This document shows positions 56,961 to 64,000 of a DNA stretch of 64,000 nucleotides, piece after piece. Both the position numbers and the translations under genes were made by a program. The DNA comes from Leucobacter sp. L43 (lineage in GTDB: Bacteria > Actinomycetota > Actinomycetes > Actinomycetales > Microbacteriaceae). Every line of letters starts with the position of its first letter. Within the stretch, counting starts at the first letter, position 1. The stretch covers positions 992,001 through 1,056,000 of the forward strand of contig NZ_JAENJG010000001.1 of assembly GCF_016597785.1 (NCBI RefSeq). Reading direction: 5' to 3'. The notes under the pieces are model-generated. The model made no database searches, had not been told where the DNA came from, and saw only the letters and a program-made list of their open reading frames with translations.

Positions 56961-56966
56961 TAGGCT
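56961..56966 (+). promoter_or_regulatory. -10 box of the nitrilase-family gene, leaderless type
   Basis: TAGGCT, 7 nt, then ATG at 56974; no Shine-Dalgarno sequence. Confidence 0.5.
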
Positions 56967-56973
56967 GTGAGAC

Positions 56974-57810
56974 ATGCAATCGCACCCCGACTCCGCGCAC
57001 TCCGGCTCCCGACGCGTCGCCATCGCTCAGATCGCGAGCCCCGACGACGAGACGCCGCAGGAACGCATCGAACGCGTCGAAGAGCTGCTGCGGCGATTGG
57101 AGCACGTCGATCTGGTCACGCTGCCCGAGCTGTGGAGCGCCGGGTACTTCGCGTTCGACCGGTACGCCGAGCGCGCTGAGTCCCTCAATGGTCCGACGGT
57201 TCGGATGGCGCAGCGGGTGGCCCGCCATCTCAGCAGCGAGGTTCATCTGGGGAGCATCGTCGAGCGGGGCGCCGACGGGCACCTGCACAACACGGCCGTG
57301 CTGGTCGACGCGAGCGGCCGTGTCGTTCAGACCTATCGCAAGATCCACGTGTTCGGCTATCAGTCGCAGGAATCTCAGCTGCTCACGCCGGGGCACTCGC
57401 TGAGCGTGACCGCAGCAGCACTCGGCGCCACAGCGAGCACGACGTGCTACGACCTCCGATTCCCCGGGCTCTGGCAGGAGCTCAGTACGCGCGGAGCGGA
57501 AACTGCGATCGTTCCAGCGGCTTGGCCCGCCGCGCGACGCGAGCACTGGCGGCTCCTCACCCAGGCGCGAGCCGTGGAGCACCAGCTCTGGGTCATCGCC
57601 ACGAACGCGTGCGGCAGTCAGGCCGGAGTGGAGCTCGGAGGATTCAGCCGGGTCGTCGACCCCTCAGGGCGCGTCGTCGCCGAGTGCGGCGACGGTGAGG
57701 AGGTGCTGATCGTCGATGTCGACCCTGCGCAGGTCGGCACGGTGCGCGCCGAGTTCCCGGTGATCGACGATCGACTCGGCATCGACGACTACCGCGCGCT
57801 CTCCAACTGA
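56974..57810 (+). CDS. Nitrilase-superfamily (carbon-nitrogen) amidohydrolase
   Basis: A 278-aa cytoplasmic enzyme. The Glu-Lys-Cys triad is complete: Glu52 (TLPELW), Lys123 (YRKIHVFGY) and Cys158 (TTCYDLRFPGLW). The family hydrolyses amides such as omega-amides of keto-acids or carbamoyl compounds; IHVFGY and CYDLRFP resemble omega-amidase/Nit branches. The true substrate cannot be told. Stand-alone gene with a leaderless-type start. Confidence 0.9.
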   Translation: MQSHPDSAHSGSRRVAIAQIASPDDETPQERIERVEELLRRLEHVDLVTLPELWSAGYFAFDRYAERAESLNGPTVRMAQRVARHLSSEVHLGSIVERGADGHLHNTAVLVDASGRVVQTYRKIHVFGYQSQESQLLTPGHSLSVTAAALGATASTTCYDLRFPGLWQELSTRGAETAIVPAAWPAARREHWRLLTQARAVEHQLWVIATNACGSQAGVELGGFSRVVDPSGRVVAECGDGEEVLIVDVDPAQVGTVRAEFPVIDDRLGIDDYRALSN

Positions 57811-57830
57811 CGCGGGGCGCGCGAGCGCCG

Positions 57831-59162
57831 CTACTCGGGAACGATGGCGACGTCGGGACCGAGGATCGCCGCCGACGCCTCCATCTGCTGCTCGGCCGTC
57901 ACCCCGAAACGCGTCGTCGCGAGAAGCTCGCCCGATTGGGCGAGCGGCGTGATCGAGAGGTTCGTGCGCGCGAGCAGGTCGCCGGCTGCCTCCTGCTCCG
58001 CGCTCCAGTCGTAGTGCATGTACGTGAGGATCGCCGTGGGGTTCTCGATGGCGACCGCCCCCGATGCCGGATCGCGCACCGCTTCGAAACCCGCGATCAC
58101 ACCGGTGCGCTGGGCGAGTTCGAGCTGGGTGTTCAGCATGTTGCCGACCGAGTACCACACGAGTGCGCGCCCGCCGTCGGACCGGTCGAGCCAGGCGACC
58201 GGCTGCAGCACGTGGGGTCCGGTGCCGATGATGACGTCGGCGCCGAGATCGGCGACCCGCTGCGCGAACGCGGTTTGCTGATCGTTCACCTCGTGCGAAT
58301 CCTCCGTGCCCCAGTGAGCCGACACGACCACGACATCGGCGAGTTCGTTCGCCTGCGTCATCAGATCACTCACGAGGGCGTCATCGCTCATCATGTTCAG
58401 CGACACCCCGTCGATGGGTGCGTTCGAGTACTCGGCGAAAGAGACCAGCGCGAATGTCATCCCGTCCTGTTCGAATACGGGAACGACGCGCTGCTCCTCG
58501 GCGCTCCGGTTCGCACCGTCGACGGCGGCGGGCGTCAACCCGTCCCAGACGCCTCGGGTGCCGGCGATGCCAGCAGCGCCGAGATCGGCACTGTGGTTCG
58601 TCGCGAGATTCACGAGGTCGCAGCCCGCCACTCCGTGCAGTGCTCCGGCGAACTCCGGGGGCGCGTTGAACGTCGGGTAGCCGCTGACGCCGAAATCTGC
58701 TCCGGCACTCGGCACCTCCTGGTTGCAGAACGCGACGTCTGCGGCTTCCAGCTGCGGGGCGATGCCAGAGAAGAACTGTCCGTAGTCGTATGCGCCATCG
58801 GGCTGGAGGGCATTCGCATTGACGGAATCGTGCGGAAGCATGTCGCCCATGGCGATCACACGCACACGCCCGTCCTCCTCTTCCCCTGCGGCGGGATCCG
58901 GTTCGGTCGCCTCCTCCGGCTCGACGGTCGGTGACGGGTCAGGGGTCGGCGACGCATCCTCGGCGGTGCTGGGTGCACCGGGTTCGCGATCGGGGCCCCA
59001 GACGAGCGCCGCCGCGGTGCCGCCGAGCCCGAGCACGACCACCACGACGGCCGAGATGGCGATGATGCGGCGCGTGCGACGGGGGAAGCGTCGCTTTCCG
59101 GTGACCGCGATCGGGGTGTATGCCGCCGGCATGCTTGCCTGATTCTCCCTGCCGTCCTGCAT
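57831..59162 (-). CDS. CapA family protein (poly-gamma-glutamate synthesis-like metallophosphatase fold)
   Basis: A 443-aa membrane-anchored protein: basic cytoplasmic start, one helix at about 33-54, a Pro/Glu-rich linker (60-95), then the CapA domain with AMGDMLPHDSVNA, DVAFCNQEVPSA, LVNLATNHSADLG and VVSAHWGTEDSHEVND. No capBC genes are near, so polyglutamate synthesis is not implied. The ATG is chosen from TACGCT 6 nt upstream; the longer upstream frame is not conserved. Confidence 0.88.
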   Translation of the reverse strand: MQDGRENQASMPAAYTPIAVTGKRRFPRRTRRIIAISAVVVVVLGLGGTAAALVWGPDREPGAPSTAEDASPTPDPSPTVEPEEATEPDPAAGEEEDGRVRVIAMGDMLPHDSVNANALQPDGAYDYGQFFSGIAPQLEAADVAFCNQEVPSAGADFGVSGYPTFNAPPEFAGALHGVAGCDLVNLATNHSADLGAAGIAGTRGVWDGLTPAAVDGANRSAEEQRVVPVFEQDGMTFALVSFAEYSNAPIDGVSLNMMSDDALVSDLMTQANELADVVVVSAHWGTEDSHEVNDQQTAFAQRVADLGADVIIGTGPHVLQPVAWLDRSDGGRALVWYSVGNMLNTQLELAQRTGVIAGFEAVRDPASGAVAIENPTAILTYMHYDWSAEQEAAGDLLARTNLSITPLAQSGELLATTRFGVTAEQQMEASAAILGPDVAIVPE

Positions 59163-59168
59163 GGCACC

Positions 59169-59174
59169 AGCGTA
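59169..59174 (-). promoter_or_regulatory. -10 box of the capA-like gene, leaderless type
   Basis: TACGCT on the minus strand, 6 nt, ATG at 59162. It is back to back with the -10 of the divergent vanY-like gene. Confidence 0.45.
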
Positions 59175-59261
59175 GCCGGGACGAGCCGGGCCTCCTCCGC
59201 GCCGCTCCGGGCGAAACGAGTCAAGGCTATGCGCCGCGGCAGTCGGCGGCACCCGCCCCGG

Positions 59262-59267
59262 TAGCAT
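59262..59267 (+). promoter_or_regulatory. -10 box of the vanY-like gene, leaderless type
   Basis: TAGCAT, 6 nt, then ATG at 59274. Confidence 0.45.
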
Positions 59268-59273
59268 GAACGC

Positions 59274-60071
59274 ATGGCCCCGAGACAGTTCAGCACGGTC
59301 CTCGCGGTGCTCTCCATCTCAGCGGCAGCGATCGCACTCGCGGGTTGCGCACCCGAGCCGGAGAGGTCGCCGCAGACGGATACTGGTGATTCCCCGGCCC
59401 CGACGGCGTCCCGGGAGCCGAGTGCCGACGGATCGGGTGCGCCCGAATCCGCCGCATCCGAGTTCGATACGAGCGCGCACTCGCTCGATGACCCCGCCTC
59501 GATCTGGGTCGTCACGAACAAGACGCGCCCGCTCCAGCCGATCGATTTCGCGCCCGACGATCTCGTGATGCCTGCGGGGGTGGAGAACGAGTTCGCCCAG
59601 CCCTTGCGCGAACCGGCCGCGCGCGCCGTGGAGTCTCTCGTCGCCGCGGCCGCCTCGGCCGGCATCGATGTGCGCATCATCAGCGCGTACCGGGACTACG
59701 CCACGCAGGTCGCGCTCTACGACGGATACGTGTCGCGCGACGGGGCGGATGCAGCGGATACCTATTCCGCACGCCCCGGGCATTCCGAGCATCAGACCGG
59801 TCTGGTCGTCGACTTCGACGATCACGGGGAGTGCTACCTCGCCGGGTGCTTCGGCGATACGCCGGCTGGCGTCTGGCTCGCCGAGCACGCCGCCGAGCAC
59901 GGGTTCATCGTGCGCTATCCCGATGGCAAGCAAGACGTCACGGGGTTCATGCCGGAGCCCTGGCACTTCCGGTACGTCGGCACCGAACTCGCCGCAGAGA
60001 TGCGCGAGAGCGGTGTCACCACGCTCGAAGAGTTCTTCGGTCTCCCGAGCGCTCCGGGGTACGTCCCGTGA
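59274..60071 (+). CDS. VanY-type D-alanyl-D-alanine carboxypeptidase, lipoprotein
   Basis: A 265-aa protein. A signal peptide ends in the lipobox ALAGC (Cys25), so it is membrane-anchored outside the cell. The M15B peptidase domain has SAYRDYATQVALYDGYV, the zinc motif GHSEHQTGLVVDF and EPWHFRYVG. It would trim the terminal D-Ala of peptidoglycan stems. No vanHAX or regulator genes are near, so this is housekeeping cell-wall remodelling, not a vancomycin cassette. Its stop overlaps the Nudix gene start (GTGA). Confidence 0.9.
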   Translation: MAPRQFSTVLAVLSISAAAIALAGCAPEPERSPQTDTGDSPAPTASREPSADGSGAPESAASEFDTSAHSLDDPASIWVVTNKTRPLQPIDFAPDDLVMPAGVENEFAQPLREPAARAVESLVAAAASAGIDVRIISAYRDYATQVALYDGYVSRDGADAADTYSARPGHSEHQTGLVVDFDDHGECYLAGCFGDTPAGVWLAEHAAEHGFIVRYPDGKQDVTGFMPEPWHFRYVGTELAAEMRESGVTTLEEFFGLPSAPGYVP

Positions 60072-60502
60072 ACGGCGCGGAGGCCCGCACGATCCGGGTG
60101 AGCGCCGTCGTCATGCGCGACGCCGACGGCCGCGTGCTCAACGTGCGCAAGCGCGGCACCGCCTCGCTCATGCTCCCGGGAGGCAAGCACGAGCCGGGCG
60201 AACTCGCGATCGACACAGCTGTGCGGGAGTTCGGTGAGGAACTCGGTGTCTCGCTCGAGCGCGATGCCCTGCGTCTGATCGGCGTGTTCCGAGCACGTGC
60301 GGCGAACGAACCGGGGCACGTCGTCGAGGCGACGGTGTTCGAGCACCCCTTCGTAGCCCCAGCAGGCTCAGCGAGACCTCACGCCGAGATCGAGGCGCTC
60401 GAGTGGGTCGATCCACGGGATCGGCGATCCGACATGGCTCCGCTCAACACCGACGTCATCTTTCCGAAGCTGATCGGCGATACGGCACCCCGCTCGCCCT
60501 GA
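60068..60502 (+). CDS. NUDIX hydrolase
   Basis: A 144-aa protein with a full Nudix box, from GKHEPGELA to VREFGEELGV, that binds Mg2+ for pyrophosphate hydrolysis. Substrate unknown. GTG start fixed by the 4-bp overlap with the vanY-like gene. The codons MLPGGK before the box are typical. Confidence 0.9.
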   Translation: MNGAEARTIRVSAVVMRDADGRVLNVRKRGTASLMLPGGKHEPGELAIDTAVREFGEELGVSLERDALRLIGVFRARAANEPGHVVEATVFEHPFVAPAGSARPHAEIEALEWVDPRDRRSDMAPLNTDVIFPKLIGDTAPRSP

Positions 60503-60526
60503 GCCCTCTGGCTCCGCAGCAACTGA

Positions 60527-61975
60527 TCACCGCGCGCTGGAGGGCGTCGCGACGTCGAGTCCGAGGAGCGCATTCTCGGCGACCTCCATGAGCGCCGGAT
60601 GAATCCAGTACTGGCCTCGCGCCGCGGTGTGCGCATCGATGCCGAAGCTCATCGCCGAGATCACCACCTGGATCAGGTTGGACGCCTGGTACCCCATCAC
60701 GTGGGCTCCGAGAATGCGCCCGTCCCTGCGGTCGGCGATCACCTTGAACACGCCAGAGCTGTCCTCGAGCGCCCAACCATAGGCCGTGTCGCCGTACGCC
60801 TGCAGATACGAGGTGACGTGCTCCGCTCCGAGAGCGGTGACGGCCTCCGCCTCCGTGAGTCCGACCTGCGCAACCTCCGGGTCGGTGAAGACTGCGGACG
60901 GAACGGCGTCTCGCCGCGACTCGCGGAGATCGTCCGGGTGCTCGAGATTGTGCGCCACCACGCGCGCCTCGTGATTCGCGACATGCTTGAGCTGAGCAGC
61001 CGAGCTGATGTCGCCGAGCGCGTAGAGCCCCCGCACCGGCTTGCCGCCGGAGAGCACGCGCTGGAAGGAGTCGACGGCGATGCGGCCATCGGGGTGCAGA
61101 TCGAGGCCGGCCTCGGCCGCTCCGACACGGTCGGAATTCGGCCTGCGGCCCGTGGCGACGAGCACGATGTCGGCAGCGACGCGCTCTGCACTGCCGGGCT
61201 CTGCGTGGAGTGCAGGCGAGCCGCTCGGAGCGAGGTCCGCGATCACACCGCCGTCATCGGCATGACGGATCGCGGTGACATCTCGATCGAGCCTCAGATC
61301 CCACTGCCGCGCCGCTTCCGCGGTGAAACGCGAGGCGATATCCGCATCCGCCCGCTTGAGCAGCTGGGCACCGCGGTGCACCTGCACGACCTCGGAGCCG
61401 AACGCCGAGAACACGTTCGCGAACTCGGCGGCGATGTATCCGCCGCCGATCACGAGCACGCGCTTCGGCAGCTCCGCCAGCCGCATCACCGTGTCCGAGG
61501 TGTGCACGTGCGGCAGATCGATGCCGGGGATCTCCGGCAGGACGGCGCGGGACCCCGCCGCGATGACCAACTGCGCGGCGTCGACGCGTGCACCATCGGA
61601 GCTCTCGAAGCTGTGCGTGCCCGTGAGCCGCACCTGCTGGGAAATCAGCTCGACATGGTCGAGGTCGTCGCGACGATAGCGCTCTCCGGCAGCGGAGATC
61701 GCGTCGATGCGACCGAAGATCCGGTCCCGCATGCCGGGCCAGTCGACGGACTCCGTGCGCTGCACGACCCCCAGACGAGCAGCCTCCTCCGGCACCCGGG
61801 CGAGGGCGGCGGGCCGCACGAACATCTTCGTCGGGATGCAGCCGACGTTCAGGCAGGTCCCGCCGAAGACGCCCGCTTCTGCGATGACCACGCGGCGCGA
61901 GTCCCAGAACGGCGTAATGAGGGAGTTGCCCGACCCGGAGCCGATGATCGCCAGGTCAGCCGCAGAATTCTCCAT
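60527..61975 (-). CDS. mtr: Mycothione reductase
   Basis: A 482-aa FAD/NAD(P)H disulfide reductase that reduces mycothiol disulfide, the actinobacterial counterpart of glutathione reductase. FAD motif IIGSGSGNS, redox Cys41 and Cys46 in GTCLNVGCIPTK, NAD(P) motif VIGGGYIAAEFA, and the C-terminal catalytic HP motif WIHPALMEVAENALLG. HTSDTVMRLAELPKR and QYWIHPAL distinguish it from dihydrolipoamide dehydrogenase and glutathione reductase. It fits a mycothiol-using host. Leaderless-type start. Confidence 0.93.
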   Translation of the reverse strand: MENSAADLAIIGSGSGNSLITPFWDSRRVVIAEAGVFGGTCLNVGCIPTKMFVRPAALARVPEEAARLGVVQRTESVDWPGMRDRIFGRIDAISAAGERYRRDDLDHVELISQQVRLTGTHSFESSDGARVDAAQLVIAAGSRAVLPEIPGIDLPHVHTSDTVMRLAELPKRVLVIGGGYIAAEFANVFSAFGSEVVQVHRGAQLLKRADADIASRFTAEAARQWDLRLDRDVTAIRHADDGGVIADLAPSGSPALHAEPGSAERVAADIVLVATGRRPNSDRVGAAEAGLDLHPDGRIAVDSFQRVLSGGKPVRGLYALGDISSAAQLKHVANHEARVVAHNLEHPDDLRESRRDAVPSAVFTDPEVAQVGLTEAEAVTALGAEHVTSYLQAYGDTAYGWALEDSSGVFKVIADRRDGRILGAHVMGYQASNLIQVVISAMSFGIDAHTAARGQYWIHPALMEVAENALLGLDVATPSSAR

Positions 61976-61981
61976 ACCGAG

Positions 61982-61987
61982 ATCCTA
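61982..61987 (-). promoter_or_regulatory. -10 box of mtr, leaderless type
   Basis: TAGGAT on the minus strand, 6 nt, ATG at 61975. Confidence 0.5.
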
Positions 61988-62037
61988 CGGCTGACCCGGT
62001 GAGCCCCGTGCCGCCGCCCCGCGCCGGAGCATCGACC

Positions 62038-62985
62038 TTAGAAGGACTGGCCGTCGAGCCACTCCTTCGCGATGTCGGCAGCCGAACGCTCATCGTTCAC
62101 GCTCTGCCCGTTGAGCTCGACGAGGTCCTCCGGGCTCAGCGCCGCGTCGACCTCGTTGATCACGCTCTCGGCCTGATCATCGATCTTCTCGCTCGCGATC
62201 GGCACGACATGCGAGGCGAGGAAGATGCCCTTCGTGTCTTCGAGGGTGACGAGGTCGTTCGCGGCGAGCGACGGATCCGCGGAGTAGATGTTCGCGAACT
62301 GGATCGCGCCGTCCTTGAGGGCCTTCACCGTCAGCGGCCCACCGCTGTCCTCGATCGGCGTGAACTGCACGCCTTCGATGCCGTAGGTCTCGGCGAGCCC
62401 GGCCGGACCGTACGGCCGCGTCTCGGCCTCCGAGTTGGAGCCGAACGTCAGCGGGTCGGTGACGTTCCCCAGGTCCTCGACCGTCTCGAGATCCCACTTC
62501 TCTGCGAACTCGCGAGTCACGACGTACGTGTCCTGATCCGTGGCGGGAGACTGCTCGAGCACGCGCAGACCCTCTGGCATGGCTTCCACCAGCGCGTCGT
62601 AGACCTCGTCCGATACGCGCTCCGGCGCGTCGGCCTCGAAGTACTGGAGCAGGTTTCCGCTGTACTCGGGGAACAGGTCGATCTTGCCGCTCTCGATCTC
62701 GGGCAGGTAGACCTCGCGCTGCCCGATGCGGAACTGCCGATCGACGTCGAACCCGTCGGCTTCGAGCGCCTGTGCGTAGATCTCAGCGATGATCTCATTG
62801 GAGTAGTAGTCCTGCGAGCCGACGACGATCGTGCCGCCCTCGGCGGAAGCGGTGTCGCCTGCACCCCCGTCCTCGGAGAGCGGGTCGCTGCTCGAGCAGC
62901 CGGTGAGTGCCGCGGTGAGCGCGATGGCTCCTGCGGCGAAGGCGGCGCCCCATCGGGCGGAGCGCAGTGCGGGTCGACGTTGCAT
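62038..62985 (-). CDS. Osmoprotectant (glycine betaine/choline-type) ABC transporter substrate-binding lipoprotein
   Basis: A 315-aa protein. Signal peptide with lipobox ALTGC (Cys30). The mature part has TIVVGSQDYYSNEIIAEIYA, EVYLPEIESGKIDLFPEYSG and FANIYSADPSLAANDLVTL, typical of OpuC/ProX/OsmF binding proteins for quaternary amines. It follows two permease genes on the same strand, completing an importer with an ATPase probably encoded just outside the window. Confidence 0.9.
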   Translation of the reverse strand: MQRRPALRSARWGAAFAAGAIALTAALTGCSSSDPLSEDGGAGDTASAEGGTIVVGSQDYYSNEIIAEIYAQALEADGFDVDRQFRIGQREVYLPEIESGKIDLFPEYSGNLLQYFEADAPERVSDEVYDALVEAMPEGLRVLEQSPATDQDTYVVTREFAEKWDLETVEDLGNVTDPLTFGSNSEAETRPYGPAGLAETYGIEGVQFTPIEDSGGPLTVKALKDGAIQFANIYSADPSLAANDLVTLEDTKGIFLASHVVPIASEKIDDQAESVINEVDAALSPEDLVELNGQSVNDERSAADIAKEWLDGQSF

Positions 62986-63040
62986 GGTCGGTTCCTCTCG
63001 GTCGGGAGTGCGTTCGGTGGGGTGGGGAGTCGTGGGCGGG

Positions 63041-63718
63041 TCAGCCCGTGGCTTCGGGCACGCGTGCGATCCGGCGACTCGCCATGCGCTGGAACAGCGC
63101 CAGCAGAATCTCGAGCAGGAGCGTCAACGCGATGACGAGGAGCGCACCGGCGAGCATGAGCCCGTAGTCCCGCGACTTCAGCCCGGAGAACAGATACCGG
63201 CCGAGGCCGACGTCGGAGGTGTACGCGGCGAGCGTCGCCGTCGACACCACCTGCAGGGTCGCGGCGCGCACGCCGCCGATCATCACGGGCAGCGCGAGCG
63301 GGAGCTCGACCCGCAGCAGCACCTGCACCGGGCTGAACCCCACGGCTTTCGCGGCTGACGGGATCGATGGCTCGATCGCGCTCACTCCCGCGTACGCCCC
63401 GGCCAGCAGGGACGGGATTGCGAGCACGATCAGCGCGAGCACGGGCGCGGTGATGCCGATCCCGAGCGCGAGGCCGAACAGGGTGAGCACGCCGAGCGTC
63501 GGCAGCGCGCGCGCGGCGCCCGCGAGTGCTCCGACGGCGCCGGCCCCGCGACGGGTGTGCCCGATGACGGCGCCGAGCGGGAGCGCGATGATACTCGCGA
63601 GCAGGAGCGCTCCGAGGGCGAGGGCGAGGTGCTGCAGCAGTCGCGCGGGGATGCCCCCGTTTCCGCTCCAGTTCGCGGGGTCGGTCAGCCAGGCGATGGC
63701 GTCGGCGAAGAGGTTCAC
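63041..63718 (-). CDS. Osmoprotectant ABC transporter permease
   Basis: A 225-aa membrane protein with five or six helices of the ProW/OpuCB/YehY class: IALPLGAVIGHTRRGAGAVG, ARALPTLGVLTLFGLALGIG and the EAA-type loop AKAVGFSPVQVLLRVELPLA. The start overlaps the stop of the second permease gene by 4 bp. The pair forms a two-permease osmoprotectant importer with the binding protein downstream. Confidence 0.92.
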   Translation of the reverse strand: MNLFADAIAWLTDPANWSGNGGIPARLLQHLALALGALLLASIIALPLGAVIGHTRRGAGAVGALAGAARALPTLGVLTLFGLALGIGITAPVLALIVLAIPSLLAGAYAGVSAIEPSIPSAAKAVGFSPVQVLLRVELPLALPVMIGGVRAATLQVVSTATLAAYTSDVGLGRYLFSGLKSRDYGLMLAGALLVIALTLLLEILLALFQRMASRRIARVPEATG

Positions 63719-64000
63719 GCGCGCTCCCCCGCCTCTGCCGCGGCAGCCGGACGGTGCCGATCAGCCGAGCGCTGCGATACCCGGCGGGTCCACGGCGTCA
63801 AGGCCCGACCGATCGCGAGCACCACGACGTCGAGCAGCAGCGCGAGCAGCACGGTCGCGATGACGCCCGTCCAGATCTCGGCGAAGATGCCGCGCTGAAA
63901 CCCGTCGGTCAGCAGGGTGCCCAGGCTCTGCACCCCGATGAGCGCACCGAGCGTGACGAGACTGATCGTCGACACCGACACCACGCGGATGCCTGAGATC
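63715..64000 (-). CDS. Osmoprotectant ABC transporter permease, partial (C-terminus only)
   Basis: The 5' end lies beyond the window; 94 codons before the stop are visible in frame to the last base. The sequence SGIRVVSVSTISLVTLGALI, IFAEIWTGVIATVLLALLLD and a membrane-proximal basic ALTPWTRRVSQR fit the C-terminal half of a ProW/OpuC-type permease. Stop overlaps the next permease start (ATGA). Confidence 0.9.
   Translation of the reverse strand, partial: ISGIRVVSVSTISLVTLGALIGVQSLGTLLTDGFQRGIFAEIWTGVIATVLLALLLDVVVLAIGRALTPWTRRVSQRSADRHRPAAAAEAGERA

Noticed and set aside
57831-59162. Poly-gamma-glutamate capsule locus suggested by CapA
   Set aside because: capB and capC are absent; isolated CapA-fold proteins are common.
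59274-60071. Vancomycin-resistance cassette suggested by the VanY-like protein
   Set aside because: No vanHAX, vanRS or D-Ala-D-Lac ligase genes are nearby; it is a lone lipoprotein carboxypeptidase.

Overview
The window is a 64 kb, GC-rich stretch of an actinobacterial chromosome with almost no accessory DNA. A mycothione reductase, the lone groES with a CIRCE operator, the ribosomal gene layout and the two DUF4190-like membrane proteins point to the order Micrococcales, family Microbacteriaceae. A Leucobacter-like genus is my guess, made from protein resemblance without a database search. I see no insertion sequence, prophage, CRISPR array, rRNA or tRNA gene.

Layout. Positions 1-4500 (minus strand) hold the end of a SURF1-like gene, guaB3, guaB, rarD and groES. 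4.6-7.0 kb holds two DUF4190-like membrane proteins around a THUMP-like methyltransferase. 7.1-12.2 kb (minus) is a compact operon glmS-acpS-tsaE-tsaB-rimI-tsaD; its last five genes overlap by 4 bp each, and coaA diverges from it across only 32 bp. A secreted lysozyme-like protein, glmM, rpsI-rplM, truA and a membrane acyltransferase follow. From 20 kb to 53.6 kb nearly everything is on the minus strand and is the core gene-expression machinery. In transcription order this is rpoB-rpoC; rpsL-rpsG-fusA-tuf; the S10 and spc clusters from rpsJ to rplO; secY-adk-map; infA-rpmJ-rpsM-rpsK-rpoA-rplQ. Two interruptions stand out: three unknown genes at 43.8-46.0 kb between rpoC and rpsL, and a pair of surface-polysaccharide genes at 36.1-39.0 kb between tuf and rpsJ. 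53.9-64 kb holds short units: a PAP2 phosphatase, a glutaredoxin with a spermidine-synthase-like protein and a SprT-like protein, Nudix proteins, a nitrilase-family amidase, a CapA-like protein, a VanY-like carboxypeptidase, mycothione reductase and the start of an osmoprotectant ABC importer.

How the genes work together. The main theme is translation and transcription: r-proteins, elongation factors, IF-1, RNA polymerase, SecY, methionine aminopeptidase, t6A tRNA modification and pseudouridylation. The second theme is precursor supply for nucleotides, CoA, ACP and UDP-GlcNAc (GuaB, Adk, CoaA, AcpS, GlmS, GlmM) together with cell-envelope building.

No obviously new multi-gene system is visible. 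The best leads are regulatory or allelic. The rplM and infA promoters share an identical 14-nt block that runs from the -10 element into a 5'-end hairpin. About ten genes have a TANNNT box 6-7 nt before the start codon, the layout of leaderless mRNAs. RpoB has Asn at the position of the near-invariant rifamycin-site His526 (E. coli numbering). Several strong hairpins split the ribosomal operons at rplO/secY, rpsG/fusA and rpsK/rpoA, the last being a slot where rpsD often sits. Function calls rest on recognising protein motifs by eye; promoter, terminator and leader calls are pattern matches and are given lower confidence.
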